Below, one piece after another: positions 38,544-47,691 of a DNA stretch of 64,000 bases. The notes under the pieces are model-generated. The model worked only from the letters and a program-made list of their open reading frames with translations, was not told the origin of the DNA and did no database searches. Both the position numbers and the translations under genes were made by a program. Source of the DNA: Ferirhizobium litorale (lineage in GTDB: Bacteria; Pseudomonadota; Alphaproteobacteria; Rhizobiales; Rhizobiaceae); NCBI GenBank assembly GCA_030028905.1, contig JALDYZ010000021.1, positions 1 through 64,000 of the forward strand. Direction: 5' to 3'. Position 1 is the first letter of the stretch. Every line of letters starts with the position of its first letter.

Positions 38544-39031
38544 GCGCAGGTCGAGCCGCTTTCTCCCGTCCGTTGCCGATCGCAATCTTCGTGATCTTGG
38601 CCGTGCTCCTCGACCAGGCGATCAAGATCGCCGTCGAAAACTACCTGCCGCTGCAGGAACCGGTCCATGTCATGCCGATGCTGGCGCTCTACCGGACTTA
38701 CAACCTCGGCGTCGCCTTTTCGATGCTGTCGGGTATGGAAGGCTGGTTCATCGTCTCCATGCGGCTGGTGATCGTGGCGTTCGTGCTGTGGCTGTGGCGA
38801 AGGACGCCGGGAGATCGATGGCTCGCGCATCTCGGCTTCGCGATGATCATCGCGGGTGCGCTCGGCAATCTGCTGGACCGCTTTTTCTACGGTCATGTGA
38901 TCGACTACATCCTCTTCTATACCCAGACTTGGTCGTTTGCGGTGTTCAATCTGGCCGATAGTTTCATTACCGTAGGCGCCGTTTGCGTCATCCTGGACGA
39001 ATTCCTGGGGTCTAAGCGCAAGAACGCCTAA
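38540..39031 (+). CDS. lspA: Lipoprotein signal peptidase (signal peptidase II)
   Basis: LspA cuts the signal peptide from diacylglyceryl-modified prolipoproteins. The 163-residue integral protein has four membrane segments, [10 protein letters not shown], and the two aspartates of the active site in [10 protein letters not shown] and VFNLADSFI. The start overlaps the previous stop (ATGA), so three genes (two RNA methyltransferases and lspA) form one coupled unit. It acts in the same pathway as lnt at the other end of the window. Confidence 0.96.
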   Translation: MSAGRAAFSRPLPIAIFVILAVLLDQAIKIAVENYLPLQEPVHVMPMLALYRTYNLGVAFSMLSGMEGWFIVSMRLVIVAFVLWLWRRTPGDRWLAHLGFAMIIAGALGNLLDRFFYGHVIDYILFYTQTWSFAVFNLADSFITVGAVCVILDEFLGSKRKNA

Positions 39032-39086
39032 AGTTTTAGCGTTTCGCTGAAAGCATTCGGAACGACCCGTATGCTATTCGGGTCAC

Positions 39087-41387
39087 ATGAGTTATCGGGC
39101 AAATGTTCAACAGCGCCTGTCTGCGGCTCGCGGCGAAGGTACGGCCGCGAACCGTGCGAGAGCGCGCGAGTCCAGGACAGAACCCGATACGACGGGTATT
39201 GCCGTCCCCCCCTCGTTGGAAAACGACGCCGTAGCGAACGCAAGACTTGCCGCCAGGAAACTCGGGCGCCTCTGGCTCGGCGGTGGCGGTCTGATCGCGG
39301 TCACGGCCATATTGCTCATCGGACGTCACGATGCGTTCTATGCAGCAACACTCGCCGTTGCGACCTTTTGCACAGTCTGTGCGGTCATTCGCGTCCTGGA
39401 ACGCCTGGATGATCGCTCCGAACAGCGGGAATTTCCGAACGAGAGCGTGAGTGAAGCGGAAGACAGCGCGAGGTTGCTTTCGACCATTCACGACGCGCTG
39501 GGAGACATCGCGCTCACCCGCACCATGGACCGGCGTATCGTGCAGGCGAACGCGATCTTCCGGGAGATGACCGGATGTCAGGTGCCGCATGGTCTTACCT
39601 GCGAGGAGATCGGTCTCGCTTTCCGGCCGGGACCGGTACCGCATAACTTCGACGTAGAGATCGCAACGCCACTCGGCCAACGCATTTTCGTGTGGCACGA
39701 CATCATCACGAGGGATCCGGCGACCGGTCGCCTGCTGCTTCAAAGCATCGGCCGCGACGTGACTGACGAACGGCAAAAGTCCCGGGCGCGCGAGGAAGCG
39801 CGGCTGAAGGCGGAAGGAACAAGCGCTGCAAAGTCCCGGCTACTGGCGACCGTCAGCCACGAGGTCCGCACGCCGCTCAGCGGCATTCTCGGCATGAGCC
39901 ATCTTCTCGGGCAGACGCGACTCACGCCCGAGCAAAAGAACTATCTCGACGGCATCCGCCAGTCCGGCAATGCGCTTGTGCAACTCGTGGAGGACCTGTT
40001 GGATTTCTCCACGATGGAGGTCGGCCGGTTCCAGTTGCGCCCCAGGGCTGAGTCTCTTCGCAATCTTCTCGAAAGCGTCGTCGAGATGCTCGCCCACCGG
40101 GGGCATGAAAAGGGAATAGAGATCGGTGCGACCTTTGCGGCCGATCTTCCCGACCTCATGAACTTCGACGCCGCCCGCCTTCGCCAGGTGCTGTTCAATG
40201 TCATCGGCAATGCCGTCAAGTTCACGATCAAGGGCGGCGTCTTGATCGCCGCCGATTGGCAGGAGGGCGATATCATCATCTCGGTGACCGATACCGGACC
40301 GGGCATGACCGCAACAGAAAGAGCACGCATCTTCGGCGAGTTCGAGCAGGCCGGCAACGATCACGACCGCAGCGCCGGCACCGGTCTCGGGCTTGCCATT
40401 TCAGCCCGCATCATGCGGGAGTTCGGCGGGTCGCTCACGGTTTCCAGCGTCAAGGGCAAGGGAAGTATCTTCACCGTAAGGTTTCCGGCGGCCGCGACCC
40501 ATGCCGCGCGCCGCCGCAATACCCGAAACACGATCCTGAAGGACAGCATTGTCATGGTGCTGGCGCCGGAAGGGCCGGCGCGCACCGCCACCGCCGCGAC
40601 AATTTCCACGCTTGGCGGTCAATGCTACTGCGTGGATGACGAAAACGCTGCCGCGGTTCTGTTCGATACGGCTGCGGGTCAAGGGTGGCGCTTCTCCGAT
40701 ATCATTGTCGATCACCGCATGACGTTCCAGTTCGCCGAGGATATCGCCCAGCGTCCGGATGTCGTGTCACCCAGCTTGCGCAAGGTCTTCCTCGTCAATC
40801 CGGAAGAGCGCAACTTGCAGCCGCAGGACGTTTTCGATGCCTGGCTCATCCGTCCACTGCGCGAACAGTCGCTGATCGACGTATTGCGTGGCCGCATGCG
40901 CGGCATGGAGAAGCGCGATGCGCTCAACGACAACCAGCCGGGCGTCGGCCTGTCGCTGGCCGATGCCGCCGGCGCACCCGGGCTCGACATCCTCCTGGCC
41001 GAAGATGATCCGGTCAATGCCATGCTCATCAAGGCCATGTTGGTCGGCGCCGGACACCATGTGCGCAGCGTTGCCGATTTCGAAGCCCTTCTCGATGCGG
41101 TATGGAACGGGCAGACCCGAAGGCCCGATATCGTCCTATCCGATCTCAACATGCCGGGAGGCGAGGGGTTGGACGTACTCACGCGCATTCGCGCCCATGA
41201 GCGGCAGGAGGGGCTTGCGCCACTGCCCATCATCGTGCTCACGGCAGACTATCGCGAGGACGTCCGGCGTTCGGTACTGATGAGCGGCGCCAATCTGGCG
41301 CTGCCGAAACCGGTCGATCCCGATCGACTTCTCGCCGACATAGGTGCGCTTGCCCCTTGCCGAGACGGTGATCTCGGGGCTCAATAG
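39087..41387 (+). CDS. Hybrid sensor histidine kinase/response regulator
   Basis: The 766-residue protein has, in order: a charged N terminus; two adjacent membrane helices (about residues 60-105); a PAS-like region (about 125-230); HisKA with TVSHEVRTPLSGILGMSHLL (phosphohistidine); HATPase_c with NVIGNAVKFT, DTGPGM and GTGLGLAI; a degenerate receiver-like domain (about 485-615) and a complete C-terminal receiver (LLAEDDPVNA, the aspartate in VLSDLNMPG, VLTAD, LPKPVD). No dedicated response regulator is adjacent, so its phosphorelay partner and signal are unknown. No strong ribosome-binding site precedes ATG 39087. Confidence 0.92.
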   Translation: MSYRANVQQRLSAARGEGTAANRARARESRTEPDTTGIAVPPSLENDAVANARLAARKLGRLWLGGGGLIAVTAILLIGRHDAFYAATLAVATFCTVCAVIRVLERLDDRSEQREFPNESVSEAEDSARLLSTIHDALGDIALTRTMDRRIVQANAIFREMTGCQVPHGLTCEEIGLAFRPGPVPHNFDVEIATPLGQRIFVWHDIITRDPATGRLLLQSIGRDVTDERQKSRAREEARLKAEGTSAAKSRLLATVSHEVRTPLSGILGMSHLLGQTRLTPEQKNYLDGIRQSGNALVQLVEDLLDFSTMEVGRFQLRPRAESLRNLLESVVEMLAHRGHEKGIEIGATFAADLPDLMNFDAARLRQVLFNVIGNAVKFTIKGGVLIAADWQEGDIIISVTDTGPGMTATERARIFGEFEQAGNDHDRSAGTGLGLAISARIMREFGGSLTVSSVKGKGSIFTVRFPAAATHAARRRNTRNTILKDSIVMVLAPEGPARTATAATISTLGGQCYCVDDENAAAVLFDTAAGQGWRFSDIIVDHRMTFQFAEDIAQRPDVVSPSLRKVFLVNPEERNLQPQDVFDAWLIRPLREQSLIDVLRGRMRGMEKRDALNDNQPGVGLSLADAAGAPGLDILLAEDDPVNAMLIKAMLVGAGHHVRSVADFEALLDAVWNGQTRRPDIVLSDLNMPGGEGLDVLTRIRAHERQEGLAPLPIIVLTADYREDVRRSVLMSGANLALPKPVDPDRLLADIGALAPCRDGDLGAQ

Positions 41388-41424
41388 GAAGGAGCCTTAA
41401 CCCCGGACATGTGACTGCACAGGC

Positions 41425-41442
41425 ATGTCACTTTCCTGTTGC
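41425..41442 (+). promoter_or_regulatory. Candidate Pho box upstream of olsB
   Basis: ATGTCAC-TTTC-CTGTTGC resembles the two direct repeats of a PhoB box (CTGTCAT-N4-CTGTCAT); the first repeat matches well and the second only partly. It lies 50 bp before the olsB start. Ornithine lipids accumulate under phosphate limitation in rhizobia, which makes this a sensible candidate. Confidence 0.4.
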
Positions 41443-41491
41443 ACAGAAGTGTTTTATGGCGAGCAAACCAACCGGCAGTGGAAGATTCGCC

Positions 41492-42370
41492 ATGACCATT
41501 GATCTCCTGAACCGTGGTACGCTGGTCGAAAATACTCGGCCCGCGGCTAATCCAGCCAATCGCGAAAATTCCGACATTCTGGGACGCATCGGTTCGCTCG
41601 AAACGCGGCTCGCGCGCAAACCAAGCGAGATCGCAGCGGCTCAGAGCGTTCGCTATCGGGTGTTTGTCGAGGAAATGGGGGCCCGTCTGGCGCCAGACGC
41701 GATGCGCGCGCGCCGCGATGTTGATGGATGGGACGAGATCTGCGACCACCTGCTCGTGCTCGATCGCGCGATCGACGGCGAGGAAGAGGACCAGATCGTC
41801 GCCACCTACCGCATCCTCCGGCAGGAGGTCGCAGCGGCGGCGAACGGCTTCTACACGGCTTCGGAATTCGATATCGGGCCGCTGATGAGGCGCCACCCTG
41901 AAAAGCGCTTCATGGAACTCGGGCGCTCCTGCGTCCTGCCCGAATATCGCAGCAAGCGCACCGTCGAACTTCTCTGGCAGGGCAACTGGGCCTATGCGCT
42001 GAAGCACGGGATCAGCGCCATGTTCGGCTGCGCCTCGTTCCCCGGCGTACATCCGGAGGAACATGCCCTTGCGCTTTCCTTCCTGCATCATCACGCCGCG
42101 GCGAAGGGCGAATGGGCATCCGGCGCCCTGCCGGAACTGCATCGCAACATGGACCTGATGCCGGTCGAGGCCGTCAATCCGCGCAAGGCGCTGTTGGCGC
42201 TGCCGCCGTTGATCAAGGGCTATCTCAGGCTCGGAGCCATGGTGGGCTCCGGCGCTGTCGTCGATCACGCGTTCAACACCACCGACGTGCTGGTCGTGCT
42301 GCCGATCTCCAGTATCTCGGATCGCTACGTCAACTACTACGGCGCCGACGCCGGCCGCTTTTCAAGTTGA
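41492..42370 (+). CDS. olsB: L-ornithine N-alpha-acyltransferase OlsB
   Basis: OlsB transfers a 3-hydroxyacyl group from acyl-ACP to ornithine, forming lyso-ornithine lipid, the first step of this phosphorus-free membrane lipid. The 292-residue protein has a GNAT-like fold with AAQSVRYRVFVEEMGARL, WDEICDHLLVLD, FMELGRSCVLPEYRSKRT and GCASFPGVHPEEH. The start at 41492 matches the usual MTIxLLNRGT beginning; a longer GTG frame would run through the Pho-like box. It converges on tme. The second enzyme of the pathway, OlsA, is about 14 kb away in this window. Confidence 0.92.
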   Translation: MTIDLLNRGTLVENTRPAANPANRENSDILGRIGSLETRLARKPSEIAAAQSVRYRVFVEEMGARLAPDAMRARRDVDGWDEICDHLLVLDRAIDGEEEDQIVATYRILRQEVAAAANGFYTASEFDIGPLMRRHPEKRFMELGRSCVLPEYRSKRTVELLWQGNWAYALKHGISAMFGCASFPGVHPEEHALALSFLHHHAAAKGEWASGALPELHRNMDLMPVEAVNPRKALLALPPLIKGYLRLGAMVGSGAVVDHAFNTTDVLVVLPISSISDRYVNYYGADAGRFSS

Positions 42371-42393
42371 CGCTTCAGGTTCTGCAATGAAGA

Positions 42394-42427
42394 AAGGCCC
42401 GCCGCGGAATGCCGCGACGGGCCCTTG
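42394..42427 (-). terminator. Terminator hairpin of tme
   Basis: An imperfect GC-rich stem (GGGCCCG with CGGGCC, plus an inner CGCGG/CCGCG) is followed on the minus strand by CTTTCTT. It lies about 20 bp after the tme stop and between convergent genes. Confidence 0.7.
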
Positions 42428-42445
42428 AATTCCCGGGGTCGGGGT

Positions 42446-44731
42446 TCAAGCGCCGGCGTTGTAGGCGGCAATCGCCGCCATGTTGACGATGTCGGAATCC
42501 TTGGCGCCCATCGAGGTGATCTGCACCGACTTGTCGAGGCCGACCAGAAGCGGACCGATCACCGTCGAACCGCCGAGTTCCTGCAGCATCTTGGTCGAGA
42601 TTGCCGCCGAGTGGATCGCCGGCATGACCAGCACGTTCGCCGTGCCGGAAAGGCGGCAGAAGGGATACTGCTCCATACGCTGGCCGTTGAGGGCCACGTC
42701 GGCTGCCATCTCGCCGTCATACTCGAAATCGACCCGACGCTTGTCGAGAATGCGGACGGCTTCTCGAACCCTTTCGGAGCGCTCGCCCGAGGGATGTCCG
42801 AAAGTCGAGTAGGCCAGCATTGCCACGCGCGGTTCGTATCCCATGCGGCGCGCGGTGCTGGCCGCTTCCTCGGCGATATCCGCCAGTTCCTCTGCCGTCG
42901 GCATGTCATGGACCGCGGTATCGGCGACGAAGACGGTGCGGCCGCGGTTGAGTGCCAGCGACACGCCGATCACCCGGTGCCCCGGCTTGGCGTCGATGCA
43001 GCGGCGAACGTCCTCGAGCGCGGTCGAATAGTTTCGTGTCGTGCCCGTGACCATCGCATCGGCGTCGCCGAGCGCCACCATGCAGGCGGCGAAATGGTTG
43101 CGGTCGGTGTTGACGAGGCGCTGGCAGTCACGGAAGAGATATCCCTTCCGCTGCAGGCGCGCATAGAGATAGTCGGTATAGGCTTCGACACGCTTTGAAA
43201 TGCGGGCGTTGACGATCTCGATGCCGGGACGGTTGAGATCGATGCCGGCCTTTTCCGCGGTCGCGCGGATCTGCTCGTCGCGCCCGAGAAGGATTGCCGT
43301 TCCGAGTTGCTGGTTGGTGTACGAGATCGCGGCGCGCATCACGTGCTCCTCCTCGGCCTCGGCGAAGACGACGCGCTTCGGATGACGGCGCACGCGCTCG
43401 TAGAGACGCTGGAGCGTGGAGGCGATCGGGTCGCGTCGGGCGGACAATTCATGGGCATAGACGCCCATGTCCGGAATGGCACGCCGCGCCACGCCGCTTT
43501 CCATTGCCGCCTCGGCGACGGCGAGCGGAATGGCTGAGATCAGCCGCGGATCGAAGGGGACCGGTATGATGTAGTTGGAGCCGAAGCGCGGGCGGTTGCC
43601 CTGATAGGCGGCTGCCACGTCATCGGGGACGTCCTCGCGGGCAAGGTTCGCCAGTGCCCGCACAGCAGCGATCTTCATTTCGTCGTTGATCGTCGAGGCG
43701 CGGACGTCGAGCGCGCCCCGGAAGATATAGGGGAAGCCGAGGACGTTGTTCACCTGGTTCGGATAGTCGGAGCGGCCGGTCGCCATAATGGCGTCGTCGC
43801 GGATGCGCGCGACCTCCTCCGGCGTGATCTCCGGGTCAGGATTGGCCATGGCGAAGATGATCGGCCGATCGGCCATGGACCGGACCATCTCGTCGGTGAA
43901 GGCGCCCTTCTGCGACAGACCGAAAACGACATCGGCGCCGACCATCGCTTCCTTCAAGGTGCGCTTGTCGGTCTTGATCGCATGGGCCGACTTCCACTGG
44001 TTCATGCCCTCGGCGCGGCCCTGGTAGATGACGCCCTTGGTGTCGCAGAGTGTGATGTTCGCCGGATTGAAGCCCATCGCCTTGATGAGTTCGATGCAGG
44101 CGATCGCCGCCGCGCCGGCGCCGTTGCAGACCAGTTTCGTGGTTGCGAAATCGCGCCCGGTCAGCTCCAGCGCATTGATCAGGCCGGCCGCCGCGATGAT
44201 CGCGGTGCCGTGCTGGTCGTCATGGAAGACCGGAATGTCCATCAGTTCCCGCAGGCGCTGCTCGATGATGAAGCAGTCAGGGGCCTTGATGTCCTCCAGG
44301 TTGATGCCGCCGAAGGAGGGGCCGAGGTAGCGCACGCAGTTGACGAATTCGTCGACGTTTTCGGTGTCGATCTCGAGATCGATGGAATCGACGTCGGCGA
44401 AGCGCTTGAACAGCACCGCCTTGCCTTCCATCACCGGCTTGGAAGCCAGGGCGCCCAGATTTCCAAGGCCGAGGATTGCGGTACCGTTAGAGATGACGGC
44501 TACCATGTTGCCGCGCGTCGTGTAGTCGTAGGCGGTGGCCGGGTCGTCAGCGATCGCCTTGACCGGCACGGCTACGCCCGGCGAATAGGCAAGCGAAAGG
44601 TCCCGCTGCGTCGCCATCGGCTTTGTCGGATTGATCTCCAGTTTCCCGGGGCGGCCTCGAGCGTGAAACTCCAGGGCTTCCTGATCGGTCACGCTCGTTA
44701 TCGACCGTTCGGCCTTGTCTTTGGCTGGCAT
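42446..44731 (-). CDS. tme: NADP-dependent malic enzyme
   Basis: The enzyme oxidatively decarboxylates malate to pyruvate. The 761-residue protein has the malic domain (TQRDLSLAYSPGVAVPV, then EDIKAPDCFIIEQRLR and PVFHDDQHGTAIIAAAGL), the NAD(P) domain (LVCNGAGAAAIACIELI) and a C-terminal phosphotransacetylase-like domain (about 430-761) lacking separate PTA activity in known homologues. Sinorhizobium has two such enzymes, Dme (NAD) and Tme (NADP); the position beside mutS and olsB and the 761-residue length indicate Tme. Cofactor choice cannot be read with certainty. Confidence 0.9.
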   Translation of the reverse strand: MPAKDKAERSITSVTDQEALEFHARGRPGKLEINPTKPMATQRDLSLAYSPGVAVPVKAIADDPATAYDYTTRGNMVAVISNGTAILGLGNLGALASKPVMEGKAVLFKRFADVDSIDLEIDTENVDEFVNCVRYLGPSFGGINLEDIKAPDCFIIEQRLRELMDIPVFHDDQHGTAIIAAAGLINALELTGRDFATTKLVCNGAGAAAIACIELIKAMGFNPANITLCDTKGVIYQGRAEGMNQWKSAHAIKTDKRTLKEAMVGADVVFGLSQKGAFTDEMVRSMADRPIIFAMANPDPEITPEEVARIRDDAIMATGRSDYPNQVNNVLGFPYIFRGALDVRASTINDEMKIAAVRALANLAREDVPDDVAAAYQGNRPRFGSNYIIPVPFDPRLISAIPLAVAEAAMESGVARRAIPDMGVYAHELSARRDPIASTLQRLYERVRRHPKRVVFAEAEEEHVMRAAISYTNQQLGTAILLGRDEQIRATAEKAGIDLNRPGIEIVNARISKRVEAYTDYLYARLQRKGYLFRDCQRLVNTDRNHFAACMVALGDADAMVTGTTRNYSTALEDVRRCIDAKPGHRVIGVSLALNRGRTVFVADTAVHDMPTAEELADIAEEAASTARRMGYEPRVAMLAYSTFGHPSGERSERVREAVRILDKRRVDFEYDGEMAADVALNGQRMEQYPFCRLSGTANVLVMPAIHSAAISTKMLQELGGSTVIGPLLVGLDKSVQITSMGAKDSDIVNMAAIAAYNAGA

Positions 44732-44822
44732 GATTCCCTACCTTGTTGTGGGCAGCAGGTGGATATGGGGTCTTTGTCATTGAAATCGTGGGCCTACACC
44801 CGATACTGTTGCACGACTTCTC

Positions 44823-47579
44823 ATGCAAGAAAACAACCGGATCGTGACAAAGAACAGTTCGCCCACGGCAGAGGCCCTGAATACCGCCGTGCTCATTTCG
44901 CAGGAGAGTCGCGCGTCGGCGACGCCGATGATGGAGCAGTTTATCGAGATCAAGGCGAACAATCCCGGTTCGCTGCTGTTCTACAGGATGGGTGATTTCT
45001 ACGAGCTGTTCTTCGATGATGCGGTTGAGGCCTCGCGAGCGCTCGGCATCACGCTCACCCGCCGCGGCCAGCATATGGGCCACGACATCCCGATGTGCGG
45101 CGTGCCGGTGCATGCCGCCGACGACTATCTGCAGAAGTTGATCTCGCTCGGCTTCCGCGTTGCAGTTTGCGAGCAGGTAGAGGATCCGGCGGAAGCGAAG
45201 AAGCGCGGCGGCAAGTCGGTCGTCAAGCGCGACGTGGTGCGACTGGTTACCCCCGGCACGCTGACCGAAGAGAAGTTGCTGTCGCCCTCCGAATCCAACT
45301 ACCTGATGGCGCTCGCCCGCATTCGCGGGAGTTCAGAGCCGGCAATGGCGCTTGCCTGGATCGATATATCGACCGGCGTTTTCCGCCTTGCTGAATCGGA
45401 CGGTCCGCGGCTGCTTGCCGACATTCTGAGGATCGATCCTCGCGAACTGATCGTGCCGGACTCGATGTTCCACGATCCGGAGCTGAAGCCGGTTTTCGAT
45501 GTGCTCGGGCGAACGGCCGTACCGCAGCCGGCTGTCCTTTTCGATAGCGCTACGGCGGAGGGCCGCATCGCCCGCTATTTCGATGTCGGCACGCTCGATG
45601 GTTTCGGAAGCTTTTCACGTGCCGAGCTTGCAGCCGCCGCGGCCGCGGTCGCCTATGTCGAGAAGACCCAGATTGCCGAGCGCCCGCCGCTCGGGCGTCC
45701 GGAGCGCGAGAGCGCGGCTTCGACGCTCTTCATCGACCCGGCGACACGCGGCAACCTCGAGCTGACGCGGACACTGACCGGCGATCGCAACGGCTCCCTT
45801 CTCAAGGCGATCGATCGGACCGTGACCGGCGGCGGTGCACGTCTGCTGGCGGAACGCCTGATGTCGCCGCTGACCGATCCGGCGCGCATCAACGAACGCC
45901 TCGATTCAATCAGCCTCTTCCTGAACGAGGCGTCGCTCGCCGAGGATCTGCGGGACGCACTGAAGCACGTGCCTGACATGCCGCGGGCATTGTCCCGCCT
46001 GGCTCTCGATCGCGGCGGTCCGCGCGATCTCGACGCGATCATGCAGGGACTTTCGACCGCTTCGGGAATCGCGGAACGTCTCGATGTCGCGGATCTGCCG
46101 CGTGAACTGGCAGAGGCGCTTGCAGATCTCAAGACATTGCCAGCGTATCTCTGGTCCTTGCTCGCCTCCCAACTCGCCGACGATCTGCCGCTGCTGAAGC
46201 GCGATGGCGGGTTCCTCAGGGAAGCAGCGAGTGCTGAGCTCGACGAAGTGCGGGCGCTGCGTGACCAGTCGCGCCGGGTGATCGCCGGCCTGCAACTGCA
46301 GTATGCGGATGAGACGGGTATCAAGTCGCTGAAGATAAAGCACAACAACGTGCTCGGCTATTTCATCGAGGTGACCGCCGGCAATGCCGGATCGATGACC
46401 GATACCCCGGAAGCCAAGGCGCGGTTCATCCATCGCCAGACCATGGCGAACGCCATGCGCTTCACCACCACGGAACTCGCCGATCTCGAAAGCCGCATCG
46501 CCAATGCCGCCGACCGGGCGCTGACAATCGAGCTCGAAGCTTTCGAGCGTATGGCCGCCGCCGTCGTTGCCGAGGCGGAGCCCATCAAGGCGGCGGCACG
46601 CGCGCTTTCCGTCATCGATGTCGCAAGGGCGCTTGCAGCGCTGGCCGAGGAACAAGGTTACTGCCGCCCGCATGTCGACGACTCCAGGATGTTCGCAATC
46701 GTCGCCGGGCGGCACCCGGTAGTGGAGCAGGCATTGCGGCGGCAATCGGCGGGACCCTTCGTTGCCAACGATTGCGATCTTTCGCCGCAAAACGGTAGCA
46801 AGCATGGAGCGCTGTGGTTGCTCACCGGCCCTAACATGGGCGGCAAGTCGACCTTCCTTCGCCAGAACGCACTGATTGCCATCATGGCGCAGATGGGCTC
46901 GTTCGTGCCGGCGGGCTCGGCACATATCGGCGTTGTCGACCGCTTGTTTTCCCGTGTCGGCGCGTCGGACGATCTTGCTCGCGGTCGCTCGACCTTCATG
47001 GTCGAGATGGTAGAGACGGCGGCGATCCTCAATCAGGCGACGGATCGCTCGCTCGTCATCCTCGATGAGATCGGTCGCGGTACTGCGACCTTCGATGGCC
47101 TGTCCATCGCTTGGGCTGCGGTCGAGCACCTGCATGAGGCAAACTGCTGCCGCGGGCTGTTCGCCACCCATTTCCACGAGCTCACGGTGCTTTCGGAAAA
47201 GCTCGTGCGGCTTTCGAACGCGACGATGCGGGTCAAGGAATGGCATGGAGACGTCATCTTCCTGCATGAAGTGGGGCCGGGGGCGGCCGATCGCTCCTAC
47301 GGCATCCAAGTGGCGCGCCTCGCTGGCCTGCCGGCGACGGTCGTCGCCCGCGCCCGCGACGTGCTTACCCGCCTTGAGGATGCCGACCGCAAGAATCCGG
47401 CGAGCCAGCTGATCGACGATCTGCCGCTTTTCCAGGTGGCGGTGCGCAGCCAAGAACAATCGTCTGCGAAACCGTCGAAGGTCGAAGAGGCGCTGAAGTC
47501 GATGAACCCCGACGACATGACGCCGCGCGAGGCGATGGACGCGCTCTACGCATTGAAGAGCCAGCTCGCCGCCGGATGA
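44823..47579 (+). CDS. mutS: DNA mismatch repair protein MutS
   Basis: MutS recognises mismatches and short loops and recruits MutL. The 918-residue protein has the mismatch-wedge motif [11 protein letters not shown] (Phe-x-Glu), connector, lever and clamp domains, and the ATPase with [16 protein letters not shown] (Walker A, about residue 670), [16 protein letters not shown] (Walker B) and [11 protein letters not shown]. An N-terminal extension of about 40 residues makes it longer than E. coli MutS (853). The start lacks a clear Shine-Dalgarno; a GTG at 44844 is possible. It diverges from tme over 91 bp. Confidence 0.97.
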   Translation: MQENNRIVTKNSSPTAEALNTAVLISQESRASATPMMEQFIEIKANNPGSLLFYRMGDFYELFFDDAVEASRALGITLTRRGQHMGHDIPMCGVPVHAADDYLQKLISLGFRVAVCEQVEDPAEAKKRGGKSVVKRDVVRLVTPGTLTEEKLLSPSESNYLMALARIRGSSEPAMALAWIDISTGVFRLAESDGPRLLADILRIDPRELIVPDSMFHDPELKPVFDVLGRTAVPQPAVLFDSATAEGRIARYFDVGTLDGFGSFSRAELAAAAAAVAYVEKTQIAERPPLGRPERESAASTLFIDPATRGNLELTRTLTGDRNGSLLKAIDRTVTGGGARLLAERLMSPLTDPARINERLDSISLFLNEASLAEDLRDALKHVPDMPRALSRLALDRGGPRDLDAIMQGLSTASGIAERLDVADLPRELAEALADLKTLPAYLWSLLASQLADDLPLLKRDGGFLREAASAELDEVRALRDQSRRVIAGLQLQYADETGIKSLKIKHNNVLGYFIEVTAGNAGSMTDTPEAKARFIHRQTMANAMRFTTTELADLESRIANAADRALTIELEAFERMAAAVVAEAEPIKAAARALSVIDVARALAALAEEQGYCRPHVDDSRMFAIVAGRHPVVEQALRRQSAGPFVANDCDLSPQNGSKHGALWLLTGPNMGGKSTFLRQNALIAIMAQMGSFVPAGSAHIGVVDRLFSRVGASDDLARGRSTFMVEMVETAAILNQATDRSLVILDEIGRGTATFDGLSIAWAAVEHLHEANCCRGLFATHFHELTVLSEKLVRLSNATMRVKEWHGDVIFLHEVGPGAADRSYGIQVARLAGLPATVVARARDVLTRLEDADRKNPASQLIDDLPLFQVAVRSQEQSSAKPSKVEEALKSMNPDDMTPREAMDALYALKSQLAAG

Positions 47580-47642
47580 TCCAAGGGAAGCCTGTCAATC
47601 GGCCGACAAACAGGTTATAGCGCATGTGCCAACAAAATCGGA

Positions 47643-47660
47643 CGGGTCCGCTCGGACCCG
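47643..47660 (+). promoter_or_regulatory. Perfect short hairpin before glnD
   Basis: CGGGTCCG and CGGACCCG form a perfect 8-bp stem with a 2-base gap between them. It lies 32 bp before ATG 47692 and has no T run, so it is not a standard terminator for mutS. Confidence 0.4.
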
Positions 47661-47691
47661 CCAAAGCGGATCGAAAGCCGACCGACCCAGC

